This document shows, one piece after another, positions 1-11,583 of a DNA stretch of 19,875 nt; within the stretch, counting starts at the first letter, position 1, and every line of letters starts with the position of its first letter. The position numbers were made by a program, and so were the translations under genes. Below the pieces are notes generated by a model, which was given only the letters and a program-made list of their open reading frames with translations, made no database searches and was not told where the DNA came from. Origin of the DNA: Ectocarpus siliculosus (taxonomy: Eukaryota; Sar; Phaeophyceae; Ectocarpales; Ectocarpaceae); contig FN649735.1 in the NCBI GenBank assembly GCA_000310025.1, positions 1,922,449-1,942,323 on the forward strand. The letters are read 5' to 3'.

Positions 1-222
1 GGAGGTGAGGATTTCCTCGTCTTCTTCGTTGGCGTTGTCTTTGTTGCCGTCAGAGCGCTTGATCCGTCCGTGGACGGCGGGACCAGCGGAAGCCCTACCG
101 GTGCAACTGGGGCCGCTGCTGCTGCTACTGCTGCTGCTGCTGCTGCTTGCCGTGGGCTTGTAGGCGAACCGCGAGAAAATTCCTCCGTCCGCAGCGCCGC
201 CGCTGGGAGGACTCCTAGGCAT
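1..222 (-). CDS. 5' coding exon of a minus-strand gene, partial at the window edge; Ser/Gly-rich protein of unknown function
   Basis: Read on the minus strand from an ATG at 222-220, the frame stays open for 74 codons and runs off the window at base 1. The peptide starts MPRSPPSGGAADGG, then has an aromatic/basic patch (FSRFAYKP), 11 serines at residues 26-36, a Gly/Ala/Ser stretch, a basic patch (GRIKR) and an acidic end (NEEDEE). The composition is hydrophilic and disordered, as in many algal regulatory proteins; I recognise no domain. The first upstream in-frame stop is at 291-289. An acceptor-like CAG just upstream of the ATG means this could instead be an internal exon. The ATG context is weak. 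The opposite strand is also open here but reads as a leucine run and carries a donor-like GTGAGG at 5-10, so a plus-strand exon is a less likely alternative. If real, the gene is divergent from the vWA gene. Confidence 0.45.
   Translation of the reverse strand, partial: MPRSPPSGGAADGGIFSRFAYKPTASSSSSSSSSSSGPSCTGRASAGPAVHGRIKRSDGNKDNANEEDEEILTS
115..147. repeat. GCT/AGC trinucleotide repeat, 11 units, one variant
   Basis: Ten GCT triplets with one ACT (at 127-129). On the minus strand they read as AGC codons with one AGT, giving Ser26-Ser36 of the partial protein. The repeat stays in phase with that reading frame. Confidence 0.85.
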
Positions 223-1818
223 ATGCGGTGCCCGGCTTCTGAGTGAGCCAGCCGCCTGCAGCCACCCTGACTCCTGGACCTCCAGCGCTTACTGCTACAA
301 CTCTGGATTTTCTCTTTATCACACGTGCGCTGACACCGCACGAAAGGGGACGCGTGAGTGCTTGCTTGGGCAGAGGTGGCCCTGAGACCGAAAGAAACAA
401 ACAATTGATTCGCGGGCGCGGCGTTCGGCCTTGTAGCCTGCAGCACTCTAGAAAAGAGTCGCACGGTCAGGGAGGCGACCAGAAAAGCCACGCGGGAGAA
501 GAAACCAACCAACCCAACGGCAGCGGGGCGCAGAAAGATGCCCACAAATGCCCGAAACAGCAGTGAGGAAGCGAGGACGAGGGGGAAGCCGGGGGGGATT
601 AAACAGGGTGTTTCATAGTGGAACCCTTCCCGCGTTATGCCCAATTTTTTAGCTACACCTTTTTGCGGCGGGATTCGACTTGATTCATGTACATACGTGC
701 GACATTTACCATGGGTGACATATGACATCACACCACCTGGACCGATTTTCCACGAAGCTCAGTCGTGCTCCACTACATGTCATAGCATGTAAATGACACG
801 CTGTCTTCGGAACGCTCGGTGCTGTGCCAACGCCGCCATTTTCCGCGCCGCCACTCCCTCGGCTGTGGAGTAATCGAGCTTTGAAAATCGGCCCACCGGG
901 GAGTGTGATATCTTAATGCCACCTACGGCATAGCACGACCGTGGAGGTTGCCCCGCGACCTTTAACACTGGGCTACTCAACGACCTACATGCAGATGCCT
1001 GTCGGTGTACGAAGATAGGCATAGTAGACTTTATAGCTCTTTTCTTATCTACCCCGGGCGATGGATGAAGCATTCACACACGGTGCGCTCGCTCTCCCAC
1101 ACGACTGATTTTGGAAAAGTACGCCGGATGTGCTATAAACTAACTGCGCTGGCAGTTTGCTGTGTACAGCAGGACGAGATCTGTGCATATTCTCCCATCG
1201 CATGTGTACGTTCAACAGCGTCGTGTTGGTCGAGACTACAGACTGTACAGGCATCCAGCACCGAAAATAATGTAGCAGCTGCGGCGTGCAACTGCTGTAC
1301 TTCGTTGTCCAGGCAAACACTTACGGTCTATTTGGCCACGTGCTGAAACGCTTGGTTAAGCTCTCTGTGTCAGCCAGAAGGAGGCCTCGATCTGTGTGCA
1401 CACCCATCTAGTTAAACACCCCGAACCCTGAACCATCCCCTCTCGGTACAAAGTGCAGTATCTAGGAACACCTCCGTCATGCGTCGCGGGGTGAACAAAT
1501 TTGAATTCGCACCCCTGACCGCGCAAGGTCTGACTTGTTGATCTCGCTCAAACCCGCTCTACTACACGCGCCGCACAAACCGGCATCACTCAACACAATG
1601 TCAGGGCTTCTGCAGGTCTGCTCTCCACACGGGGAAGCTACAGGAGGTAGGTGCCCGCAAGCAGACGATGTGATGGTCAGGCATCAATCAGGGTCGTCGT
1701 GTCGTGGTTCGCTCAAAAGCTAAGGAGTTGTGTGCGACCTGCACACCCAGTCCGTGCATGCTTGCGAAGGGCGCGTCACACCACAGCTACATCCAAAGCC
1801 TCTCATCTTGCAAGTGCG

Positions 1819-1856
1819 TCTTAAAATGGTTCCTACAGCAGTCGTAGGACGTACTC
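1819..1856. repeat. Imperfect inverted repeat (hairpin)
   Basis: The inner arms TCCTAC (1831-1836) and GTAGGA (1843-1848) are perfect complements around AGCAGTC. Outer flanks AGTGCGTC and GACGTACT pair with one mismatch after a short asymmetric gap. The loop sequence ACAGCAGTC recurs in the larger inverted repeat at 2001-2046, which suggests related elements. Function is unknown. Confidence 0.45.
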
Positions 1857-2000
1857 ACCTCACGCTCTAGAGGGTTGTGGTTCTGCAAGGCCTGTGCGGG
1901 CAAGAGCCCCTTGTTGGTACGTTGGTACGTTGTGGGGGTTCCGTGGCTGGAACAAGGGTATCTAGCCCCCTACGTAGCCCCATTTTTTCTCTCAAGCTCG

Positions 2001-2046
2001 TCAAAGACTATAATAACCTGGTTATTACAGCAGTCATAGTCTTTGA
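2001..2046. repeat. Nested perfect inverted repeat (hairpin)
   Basis: The 11-base outer arms TCAAAGACTAT (2001-2011) and ATAGTCTTTGA (2036-2046) are perfect complements. An inner pair, AATAACC (2012-2018) and GGTTATT (2020-2026), follows directly on the left arm, with ACAGCAGTC (2027-2035) left unpaired on the right. It could be a hairpin in RNA, a protein-binding palindrome or the remnant of a small inverted-repeat transposon. I could not define a target-site duplication. Confidence 0.6.
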
Positions 2047-2951
2047 TGCTCGTGGCATATGCTGCTCCCCGCTCGGCCTGTTGCGTGGATCCTTTCGTGT
2101 TTTCGTACAAGTACAAATATAGTATGCATATAAAAATGGCTACTCGTATGCAATAATAAGGGTGGCAAAGGATACACGCACCGTTCGTTAGCTGCGCCTT
2201 AGTTAGGCTCCCAAACGGTTGGTAGTCGATCCATGAATTACTGAATGATCACACACCAAGAACAAGAAATGGAACATTTCGAAAAGAACCCCCAGGGATC
2301 CTTCGACGACGACAGACATCGTTTGTCTGCACAACACAGCCGTATGCACAACTTTCCCAGTGTTTTGTAGGAGAGGCGGGTCGATTCGGACCTACCCTCC
2401 ATATTGTATTCACAAAGAACCGTCGTGCGTGTGTGGTTTTGTCCTACAGTAATATCTATCCTGGGCGCCAGTCTACACCCTTCGTGCATGTTCGAGGCAC
2501 GACGGCCGCGAGGGTCGCATGTGCGCATGTGTACAGTAGTAGACCTTTTTTCTCCAAGCCGCAGCTTCTTCCTTGTTGTGCTTGCCTTCATTCTTTAACG
2601 CTGGAAAGGATAAGCAGTTCCTTCCCTCTTGTTGCGTTTACTCACAACCATGCGAATTCCTCAAATCGCCGAGGTTATGATGAATAGGTGCGTGTGGCTT
2701 TTTTCAAGTGGGATCTCACCGCAGAGACCGTTCCGCACGTTCCTCAGTTTCCCCCCGGTCTCCCTTCCTCCACCCTTAACCTATCACACCCATCAACCAT
2801 CAGAACCACACCATCAGGTCGCCCGTCAAAGGACTGCACCATTGAGGGCTGAAAAGTAATCCGCCAGCTTGCGACGTGGTCTGACTCTCGAGGGGTGGAT
2901 TTGTTGTACATTGATTGTTGCACTGCTGCTGTAGATCGACTAAATACATAA

Positions 2952-5184
2952 ATGGAAGCCGTTTCCAAGGCATCTGCCGTTCCAGCGGCGGATGCTGCCT
3001 GTACGTCGTACGTGACCATCATTCTCGACATCACCGGTGAGTTTCGGGTGGCGCATCGCCCTCCCTAGACTACTCTTGCGCTGGCCTCTCTACTACAAGA
3101 TAACCTCACAGCACCCCTGCACCACGGCCGCCTATGCATACATACGCTGCCGCCTCTATCTGCCGCAGAGGATCCGCGCTTGAGACCAACAACGTGTAAA
3201 CTACTGATAGTCCTTGTCGTCTTCGTTTTGCTTTGAATGACGAAGAAGTGGAAAAGAACCACGAGAGATGAAAGATGAGTGAAGATGGAAACATACGATA
3301 CAGACTAACTCTTAAATCCATTGATGATTTTGGGGGGTTTTGAGGCCAAGTCCACTCCGCTGCATTGTTCGGCGTTCGGCATTCCCTCCTCGTTCTTTCA
3401 GGTTCCATGGGATCTCAGATAGAGGGCGTCAAGAGGGCAGTCCGAGAGCTCATCCCTCTGCTCGCTGAAAATCCCAACCTGGGCATCGTCATCGTTACCT
3501 TTACAGAGGGTGGCAGGTTTGTGTGTGTTTTTGTTGTTGTTTCGGTGAGCGGGGTTGTTTTTCAGACCTATCCGCTGATGGATCTGCCTCTGTCAATTGT
3601 GAAGGCTTCCACGTCTCCTCCGCATAATATATGAGCTAAGGACAGTCGTGTCGGATACCTACAAGGTCGAATCAATTCTTGTTTCCGAAAATGGATTTGA
3701 GGGCGCAACGGTAATGGAGCAGCAGGGGTACCGTGGTGTTGTATGAAAGACCGTTGTAGATGGCCTTCTTGCTACGTATAGACAGTGTGTTCGGACGCTT
3801 TGTCTCCTTCTTTCCGATAACGTGGAGGCGTGTGCAAAGTGCAAATAGCCGTAGTCAACCGTTACTGTAGCCGATTTGATAGTTAGCACTCGTATGGCAG
3901 AAACCCTTTGACCATTTTCCAAGACTCGTTCCGAGTGTTGACAACAGCACAATATACCAGTAGCGATCATGCGCTGGTTTATCAAAAGTGAGGGCCAGAG
4001 GTAAGCATCTTCAGTTTCTCTCAGACCTTGTTATTAACATCAAGCCAGTGATTCAACGACGTCAGGGCATAGAGAATGGTATCTAATAACTACATTTCCT
4101 GCGACTGCGTGTGCTTATGTTGTCGTGCCCTCTTTTCTTGGTGACAGCGGCAAGACGTCCGGAGGACCCCGGTGCTACGTTTCAGTGAACATTTTCTCCG
4201 ATCCGACCAAGGCGGACACGTTCGTGCGGAAGATCACACTCTCCACGCCTCCCGGTCAGTGCATACATACATGCGAAAGAGACGGGACTGAGGGGCACGC
4301 CTTGGCTCTTGCGGCCGATCATGACGCTCTCTTCAAACTAACGAATCATAAGTCGCTGCTCCGTCGTTGTCCTTCTCCAACAAAAAACAGGCCATCCTGG
4401 TGTCAACGCGTACGGTGACGACGGCGACGAGAATGCTAAGGCCGCTCTGTACGCCCTGAAGGAGCTAGACGGCACCAAACCGACGGTGGCGTTCTTCATC
4501 ACGGACGCGGGGTACCACCGGACCAAGCGGGACTCACCTACGGCTAAGGCTGAGGAAGACTTCCTGGTGGCAAAGGGCGTGTCGGACACGGACTTCTACG
4601 CGCTTTTCGACTCGGTGGGTGGTGGATGTTGAAGTAGATGTGGCCTTTGTTGTTGTTGTTGTTGTTGATGTTGATGTTGTGATCTTCGGGGTGGTGTGGT
4701 CGTGGTGGTGATGGTTTCTGTAGGTGAAGGCAGGAAAAGCTGAAAGTTTTTGGAAAAGGGAAGGAGTAAGACCAAGCTCTGGCAACACGCGAACACAAAC
4801 TTAAAATACAAACGTATGGGAGAGTTAAGGCGAGTGCATCACCTGAACGTATGCATACAGAGAGTCTCAAAATCCAGGTACCTTTTCCGATTGAAAACAG
4901 CCACGCAATATTTCGCGAGACAGAGGGCGAAGGGTGCACACGCCAGGTTTCATTGCGAATTATTTCTTGTTCGGATACGCCTCGAAGGAGCCGATAATTT
5001 TTTTCCAGGACTGACTGCACACTACTAGCGGAGCAGAGTCTCCCGTTAACCATCTCTTGCTCCTTGCTGCTGTATATGTGCCCATTTTCAGGTGCTGTCT
5101 CACTTTGGTGGGAACTTGGTTGTGGTTCCGATCGTATACAACTTCGCAGGGCAGAGGGCGCACACCAAGCAAGCTTATGGTCAG
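2952..5184 (+). other. Exons 1-5: vWA domain (residues 1-208)
   Basis: Exon 1 ends inside the metal-site motif: D26-I-T-G-S-M31 is split after the first base of G29 by a GTGAGT intron. Exon 2 continues with a helix (GSQIEGVKRAVRELIPLL) and strand NLGIVIVTF. Exon 3 gives GPRCYVSVNIFS. Exon 4 holds a Gly/Asp turn (GDDGDEN, 111-117), a helix (AKAALYALKEL) and the strand AFFITDAGYH (136-145). Exon 5 holds a late strand, GNLVVVPIVYNF. This order of strand with D-x-T-x-S, helices, Gly/Asp turn and strand ending in TDA matches vWA domains. From memory, the TGSM variant and the G-D-x-x-x-E turn resemble those of the VwkA alpha-kinase group. Exon phases are 1, 2, 1, 0, 0. Intron 3 is the shortest of the gene, 136 bases. 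Confidence 0.8.
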
Positions 5185-8100
5185 GTGAGATCATAAATGG
5201 CCACGCTACAGCGGGCATGGACAATATCGAAGCAGCGTGCGTTGATTCATTAACCAAGTAGCGATAATGCACATCTGTCTGTATCCCTTCATGAATGCCT
5301 TTTTTAAGCCTCTGATCTATTTCTCCCCGCGGTGTCGCAATATCTCTGTCGTAGATGGCAATGACCAGCGGAAGCGGGGTTGTAATCGAGCCGGTCCGCA
5401 TTTCGGCGGGGACTCTCGCGCTGACCATGGCCACTTTCGTCACGAGGCTTCTGGGCCAGCTGAACGGACAGACCGACCTGCCGCCCGAACCTCCTCAGGT
5501 GAACCTCGATGCAAATAAGAAGAAAATAAGTTTTTTTTTGGCTTCCGTTGTTGAAAATCCTTTCGCAACACTACGTCGCGAAGAAGAATGAATCAAGCGC
5601 CGCAGTGAGTGTTTCTCCTGTTTTTTTCGTGTTTCGCAGGAGATGCTAGCCGGCCTCCGTCTTCTCGACACCAGCGGAATGAACAGGATCGTGAGGGACG
5701 ACCACACGCCCCCTGGACCTTATCCTCGGTGGGTGGTTGATTGGTCAAACTTGCCACACATGTAACCACATGGGATGTGCTACGTACTCTGGTTAGGCCT
5801 GCGCCGTCGAAATAGCCAATGAAACATGTGTATTGGTGGTGTGAATAGGCTCGGGCTCGGGAGGTAACGCCATGCGCGGCCTTTTTATTAGTTGACTTGG
5901 CGCAAAGCCAATGCTTCCTTCCCTTCCCCTTGCAGGGTTCTGGGGAAACGAGCTCCTCGTAATTAAGTGCAGGGTATACTATTATATTTCGCTGAACGTA
6001 TGTACGCACGCTGCCAAGGCTTCGAAGAGAAGCCATGGGGAGTGCATTGCGTGCATCAACTGACGGACGTTCCGCGTGCGCACACCCTCGCTCCGCTCCT
6101 TCCGCCGCTCTTCGTGCCGCTGCCGCTGTTCGTATGCGGCCATGTTGTTTGCCGATTCATAGAGAGGGTGACGCAGGGGTCCTGTTCGAGTCGGCCATGA
6201 CACGAGCGGTGACCGCGTTCAAGATGTCCTGGAAGCGATGCATCGACGTCGACAAGGTATGTGTGTGTGTAAATGAACCAATCAATGCCGCGTTCTTGGT
6301 GTTGTGTGGGGTTGGAGTTGGTGTGTTTGGATACCACTTGTGCACGACAATGCAGCAAAGGAAAACCTAGAATCTTGGGAGATACCAGCACGAATATGTT
6401 GTTCTCTGAGTTTCCCCGGTCAACAACCCAATTGGTACGGTATTCGTGCACCCCTCGATATCCTACTTCCGTTCCAACCCCCCTGCAATCTTCTGTTTTT
6501 GCACTTACGTCTCTACCCCCCCGCCCTCCGTCCCCCGATCCCCCCCCGCCCCCGTCCCTCCTGTCTCTCTCTCCCTCCCTCCCCCCCTCCCTCCCTCTCT
6601 CTCTCTCTCCGTCGAACCTTGTTTTTCCAAATGAAACTGCTTTGCAATCAATTATAAATGAAAACAGATTTCGCTTCTGCGACAGCTTGTGTTTGGTCTC
6701 ACCGCCGCCAAGTATGTGCTTGCGGTCACCTCCGGTGACCCCATTTCTACAGACCTCTTGGACAGGTAAGCAAGACTGATGATGTCTTCTTTATTCTCTC
6801 TGTTGTGTTTCACGTCCAGCTGCTTGATTTGACTCAGAGGGGGATCCCGAAGGTCTACCTTGTATTGCAGCAACCTTGCCAACAACTCGGTGCGTGCTGA
6901 CTGCGTTCTACTACGATTATCATGAGGCAAACTGCTGTGAGCACATGCATCACGATCACAAGGAGTGATAGTGAACAAATAGGTCTGGCCGTGTTGGTTG
7001 GTTGCCTGCCCGCTTGGTCGAGCTATGCTTTATGTTCGTTGTCGCTGAAGTTGTTGTGTACCTGGCGTGGTTCGTCTCCGCTTACACACGGCAGGCCATT
7101 CGTTCTCATCCCATTTTGTCACCAACGACTACATCGCATGCATGGTATATGGGTCGACGGTTAGGTTGGCCCCGACAAGCGCGGTTTTTCATTCGGTTAC
7201 AGCGGGTACGGCCGACATTGGACCCATATCTCGACCTGTCTGTAGTGTTCCTGTTCGCCTTGAAACACCCCCATTGTTCTTTTGGTCGACTGCGCAGGCT
7301 GAAGCGCAGCTACCCCGAGATGCTAGAACAAGTGCCCAAGGAGCACCGGGGACAGATCAAGGCCACCCCAGAGGTCAAGATAAAAGACTGACAGACATAT
7401 TGATTGATCAACAGATGAATTAAACAAGACCGATACAGGGCCAAACACGCAAGAGAATAAGGCCTAGACGTATGGATAGATTCATGGGTCGTCGATGATA
7501 GACATAGGGCCTCCGTTGTTTTCATCACGAGTACTTTGCCACATCATAGAAATTTGTACGGGCGTCTTTCCGAGCAGAAACCCATGTAAAACATCCGACA
7601 GGCCATGAGAGCAATCGTCTGGCCTAAAATCAATAACGTTAGTGCTTGTAGGTGTCAGAAACGACGTCACCTCCCCTGGTGATGGTGTAGTAAGCAAGAG
7701 TATCTTCATCACAATATCGAGCAGAAATTGGACACCCAAACGTTGGGGACGTCTCCATTGCAAGGAGGTGGTACTGCCTCCGCCTCGCAAGGGAGGCGCG
7801 ATCATTGGTCAGATTTCTGTGTAGGGTAACCAACGCATTGTACTACACGCCCCTCCCCCTCCTCATCCGGTAAAAGCACGGTCCATAGTCGGGGGGCTAG
7901 GGTGAGTCTTTAGCAGTATAGAATGCAAAATCCCTTTCGATCGTTGCGTACACAAGAGCTTCGCCGACACAGCCAAACAACGGCGTTGGGTGTATGGAGA
8001 CACGTGTTCACAGCAACACAACGTCAAAAAGCCAACAGCATTATCTTGTTTCTGGCACGCTCTGCGCAATACAGGTTGTTGAGGCCCTTGCTGCCGAACT

Positions 8101-11100
8101 TGCGGCTGCCTCTACGAAGGGGGGTGCGGACGGCGACGTTGACGAAACGGCCGACGCCGTCACGCTGGAAACCGTGCGAGACACCGTCGGGGCGGCCTTG
8201 GAAGATGAGATCCGCCGCGCCGAAGGAGACGAGGTGCGTTTTGTTGTTGTTGGTGGTGGTGTTGTTGTTTGTGTTGTTGCTACTCTGTTCAAAATGGGTA
8301 CAAGGTAACCGTCTGGATCTATTCTCCCCTTCTCTTCAAAGGAAACATGTGCATGTGTAAACATGTGCATGTGTTAGTGTTCCTACACTTACCATCGAGT
8401 GCGCTTGCGGCCGACCAATAGCAATATATCAGTCTTCTAACGGGACAAAAAAAGACACCATAGGCACACTGTCGTAGTCGGCGGATCTCTCAACAGGACG
8501 GCGGCGGAGAACATCGGGGGGCAGAGCTCAGCCTCCGCATCAAAGAGTAGTGTGCGTGTATGCTTGTGTGTGTAGCAGGAAAAACGGTGAGGCGCAAGGC
8601 GAAAGCAAGACACGGCGACTGATACGAATCCCTCAAGGTCTCGAGCTGTTATCGGAAGCCTTCTTTCGTCTCGTCTCCATCTTTCAGGAAATACACCAAC
8701 AGCCCCCCAGACTTTTCTCTCCCTATGTACTTTGTACTTCTCGGTCAACCCCCCCTTATGTCCCATCCATCCCAGGAACAATTCGCACATCAACCCCTTT
8801 CCCTTACGATCCATGCACCTCTCGAATGCCCCCCCCTTTCCCCTTGTCAGGACGAGCTGGAGAAGACGGACGTAGACCCTCTCGAGGTGGTGTTCGCGAT
8901 GGTGCACGGGATCTTCGTCAACGTTCGCTTCCCCCTGGGCGCCACCGGGAAGCCTAACTTCGCCGATGCTTGGTCCGCCATGATCGACAAGTGAGTTATG
9001 TACTGTGAAAAAAACACATTTTTTACTTTTTGTACATAGTTTTGTTACAACGGTTGTGGTGTTTTCAGAACCCAGAGCGCAGGAGCCTCTGTGTTTTTTC
9101 GTGTGAGTAGGCCACACGGTAGCATGATAACCGCCCATAAGCATAAGGCGAGGATGTAGTCACCGTAATGCACCCAACCGTTTGTGGGTGTAAATAAACG
9201 ACAGAGAGACAGAGAGAGACACACAGAGAGAGGGGGGGGGGGGGGACTCAGCACTACTTTTGGCAACGGTTGTGAGCTTCCGGGTTGCGTGCATGCTATA
9301 GTTGAAGCAGGCGCTTGTTTGAGAGTACGTTCGAAGCGAGGGCTGCTGAATATTCTCGCCTTCAAAGAGATGAAGGGAGGCATGCATGATGCCGCAGAGG
9401 AATTCGTCTTCGGCTTCGGGGTGACCACGGATCGGAACTCTTCATTTAGAGAGGCAAGGCCGCAGGGTAGAGGATAAAAACACGAGGGATGGTTGGTGAC
9501 TAAACTGTCATAAAAGATAATCTAATTATTTAGAACTTGCTTATTGTTGCTGCCCGTCGCCCTGCCGTGCGGACGTGTCGTTCCCCCTCGGGTTATCTCC
9601 CAATCACAGGCTTATCCGTACCCGTGCGTTTTGCTGCTCGATACGCGTAACTTCCTCTCAGGCACTCCTTCGACACCGTTTCGGCGGAGTCAGCCGTGCG
9701 GCTGTTCAAGGACAGCAAGGACGTCGACGACTGGTACGCCGGCCCCGAGGAGGAGGAGTGGTACGAGACCGGGACGAGGGGTGGCGGGGTGGCGGTGGGC
9801 CTGTCCGACCGCCGAGAGTACAACGGCTTCGTGCCTCTCATGGACGAGGGGGACCCGATCAAGACCGCGGTCATGAGGATCTTCTCGGGGTTGCAGGTGA
9901 ACGGATAAGCCCCGTTGATATATGCATTGCACGATGAAAAAATAATGATAGATCAGAGTAAAAAAGACGTCGGCACTCTCTCGCGTCCCATTCGCCTTCC
10001 GAAAGGTTCACCGAGGTTTGTTGTTGTATGACTTTCGGGAAACGTTCACCGCTGTAGTTTGGTTTGCATGTGAGCGTTTAACAGGCTTCGGCAGAAGAAA
10101 GCTAGACGCGATGCTCAAGAAAAGAATACGTGTTTGGACAAGGAAAATACTGCATAGTTCGCGACTGGGAAACCGTTGGAAGCGAGGGACTAGACCAAAA
10201 ACCAATCCATCTCGACGAGCGACGACGCGTGGCCCGATCGGTTCGTACAGGCCGAGCGAGGCTAAATAACAACCCTCCCCCGTCGATAAATGCAGGTGAT
10301 GAACCTCTTGCAGATGACCGTCCTCGCCGGGTCCCCCGGAGGCTTCCTGCCCAACATGTACCCGGGCATGGTCGCGACCACGCTCGCTCAGGTCATCCGC
10401 ACTTCGGCGGGGGGGTCTTGGACCGGTGTTGAGGTACGTAGCGATTGAGAGCACATACGTACGTAGGTCTCCATGAATACGCTATTATAGCCTCCATGAA
10501 CGTTCGAAGGTGTTGAAAAGAGGGGCCTGCAGTGTTTCCCGCCGCCTCTTTGCTACCTCCACGATCGGTGTCATACACTGTAGATATTATTGTCTAGTCG
10601 CGGGCGCCCGATTTCGTTGAAACTCTTGTTGGTTTGTATTTCCATCCATCGCCCGTGTTAGCCTATGGTTGGCCAGGCGACGGGGGAGGAGCCGGGATTG
10701 CGCTTTGGTCCTTAGATTCGAACCTCGCGATGTCGCCTGACGGCATAGCACGTGGTGGTGTATACGTGATTCTTCGTATTTTTGTCGGACCTCCCTTGGT
10801 GTTCTGGCCCGATTGCTAATCTTTGGTTTTCCTCTACGCATGCCGCAAAAGTAGCCATCTTCGGCGCTCCTCCATCACCAAGCCTGCCGGAACAAGAAAA
10901 CATACAAGAGAAATTGTCATGGCGAACGGTGCACAACGCGTGGCGACGCGCCCTTGCGTTGCTGGTGCTCCGTGTCTGTCCTGCGCCCGTTGACCGTTCT
11001 GAACGCACAATGACACCTCAGTGCTTGCTTGCTTGTCTGTCTGTCTGCACACACGCACAAGCAGCGCGCCGCGGGCGAGGCCAACGACCGCCTAGCGTCC

Positions 11101-11550
11101 CAGATGGTCTTCTCGCTACGGGGAATCATGGGGTCCCCCGCGACGACGGTGCGCCTCCGGCTCAAGGCTGGCAAGGCAGACCCGGCCAACCCGCTGTCGA
11201 AGTTCCTCATGGTGCTGTGCAAGCACCCCCGCGGATGCACGAAGGTGCGTTTTCGGGCGGATAAAGTATGCATTGGTGGGCGTGCCGGGGGAAGTTTTCG
11301 AGTGCCGTGCATTTTCGCAGGCAGGCCTCTTTGAAGGGTGATGGATGTGGTTTGCAGGGGGGGTATTTGTCTGCTGAGGGAGCGGAGGGATTCTACAATA
11401 GTTGCTTGAACGTCGCTGCGTTCGTGGGATGGCCGGAGAAAATTCACGTCCGACTCGGTACGATAGCTTGCGACTCTCCCTTTATAGTGTGGGTTGTCTA
11501 TGCGATGGTGATGCGAATGCATGTAAAATGCTTTTATCCATATCCCTACC

Positions 11551-11583
<33 letters not shown>

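Larger units (their letters stand above)
223..2951. other. Intergenic region between divergent genes; promoter and 5' UTR presumed here
   Basis: No open frame in these 2.7 kb shows codon bias, splice continuity or a recognisable domain; the longest is 117 codons and looks random. Bases 223 to about 600 are GC-rich and would hold the promoter or 5' UTR of the minus-strand gene. Bases 600-1700 are mixed with no clear content. Bases 1830-2050 contain inverted repeats, listed separately. A TATA-like TATAAAAA lies at 2129-2136, about 820 bases before the vWA gene ATG; that is too far to call a promoter unless the 5' UTR is long or contains an intron. Bases 2745-2815 are pyrimidine-rich. A TAA at 2949-2951 sits directly before the ATG in the same frame. 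Confidence 0.5.
5355..9896 (+). other. Exons 6-13: unassigned middle region (residues 209-553)
   Basis: Exon 6 encodes a hydrophobic stretch (GTLALTMATFVTRLLGQL), probably a buried helix rather than a membrane span since it contains Thr and Arg. Exon 8 is fixed by phase: only the acceptor TCATAG ending at 6162 joins exon 7 in frame, giving PYPR-EGDAGVLF; the later GCAG at 6175 would shift frame. Exon 10 uses a weak donor, GTCAAG, but a stop follows within 6 codons, so splicing is required. Exon 11 is acidic and Ala-rich (about 376-428), a likely linker or solvent-exposed helix. Exon 13 carries DDWYAGPEEEEWY at 497-509, an aromatic/acidic patch that could be a contact surface. No family is recognised. 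Confidence 0.75.

Noticed and set aside
2-172. Plus-strand frame with an 11-leucine run
   Set aside because: It is the complement of the serine-coding repeat, has no start and ends at a TAG. The minus-strand frame has a more protein-like composition.
3510-4165. Walker A-like GGSGKTS across the exon 2/3 junction
   Set aside because: The spacing does not give G-x4-G-K-[ST]; the required first glycine is a threonine, and it sits in a loop of the vWA fold.
4544-5443. 299-codon open frame on the minus strand
   Set aside because: It is antisense to exons 4, 5 and 6 and runs through introns, including the translated TTG repeat as an asparagine run. Exon phase continuity on the plus strand explains the region better.
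7482-7833. Overlapping minus-strand frames in intron 10 that might be a transposon remnant
   Set aside because: No retroelement or transposase motif, terminal repeat or target duplication could be identified.
8437-9144. 235-codon minus-strand frame
   Set aside because: It is antisense to exon 12 and adjoining introns, has no recognisable domain, and its composition is typical of a shadow frame.
10700-10730. Minus-strand GGTTCGAATCT resembling a tRNA T-loop
   Set aside because: The flanking bases do not form the T-arm stem, and no acceptor or anticodon arm can be placed around it.
925-10752. Shared 13-mer ACGGCATAGCACG at about 925 and 10740
   Set aside because: The identity does not extend into the flanks, so it is probably chance rather than a dispersed repeat.
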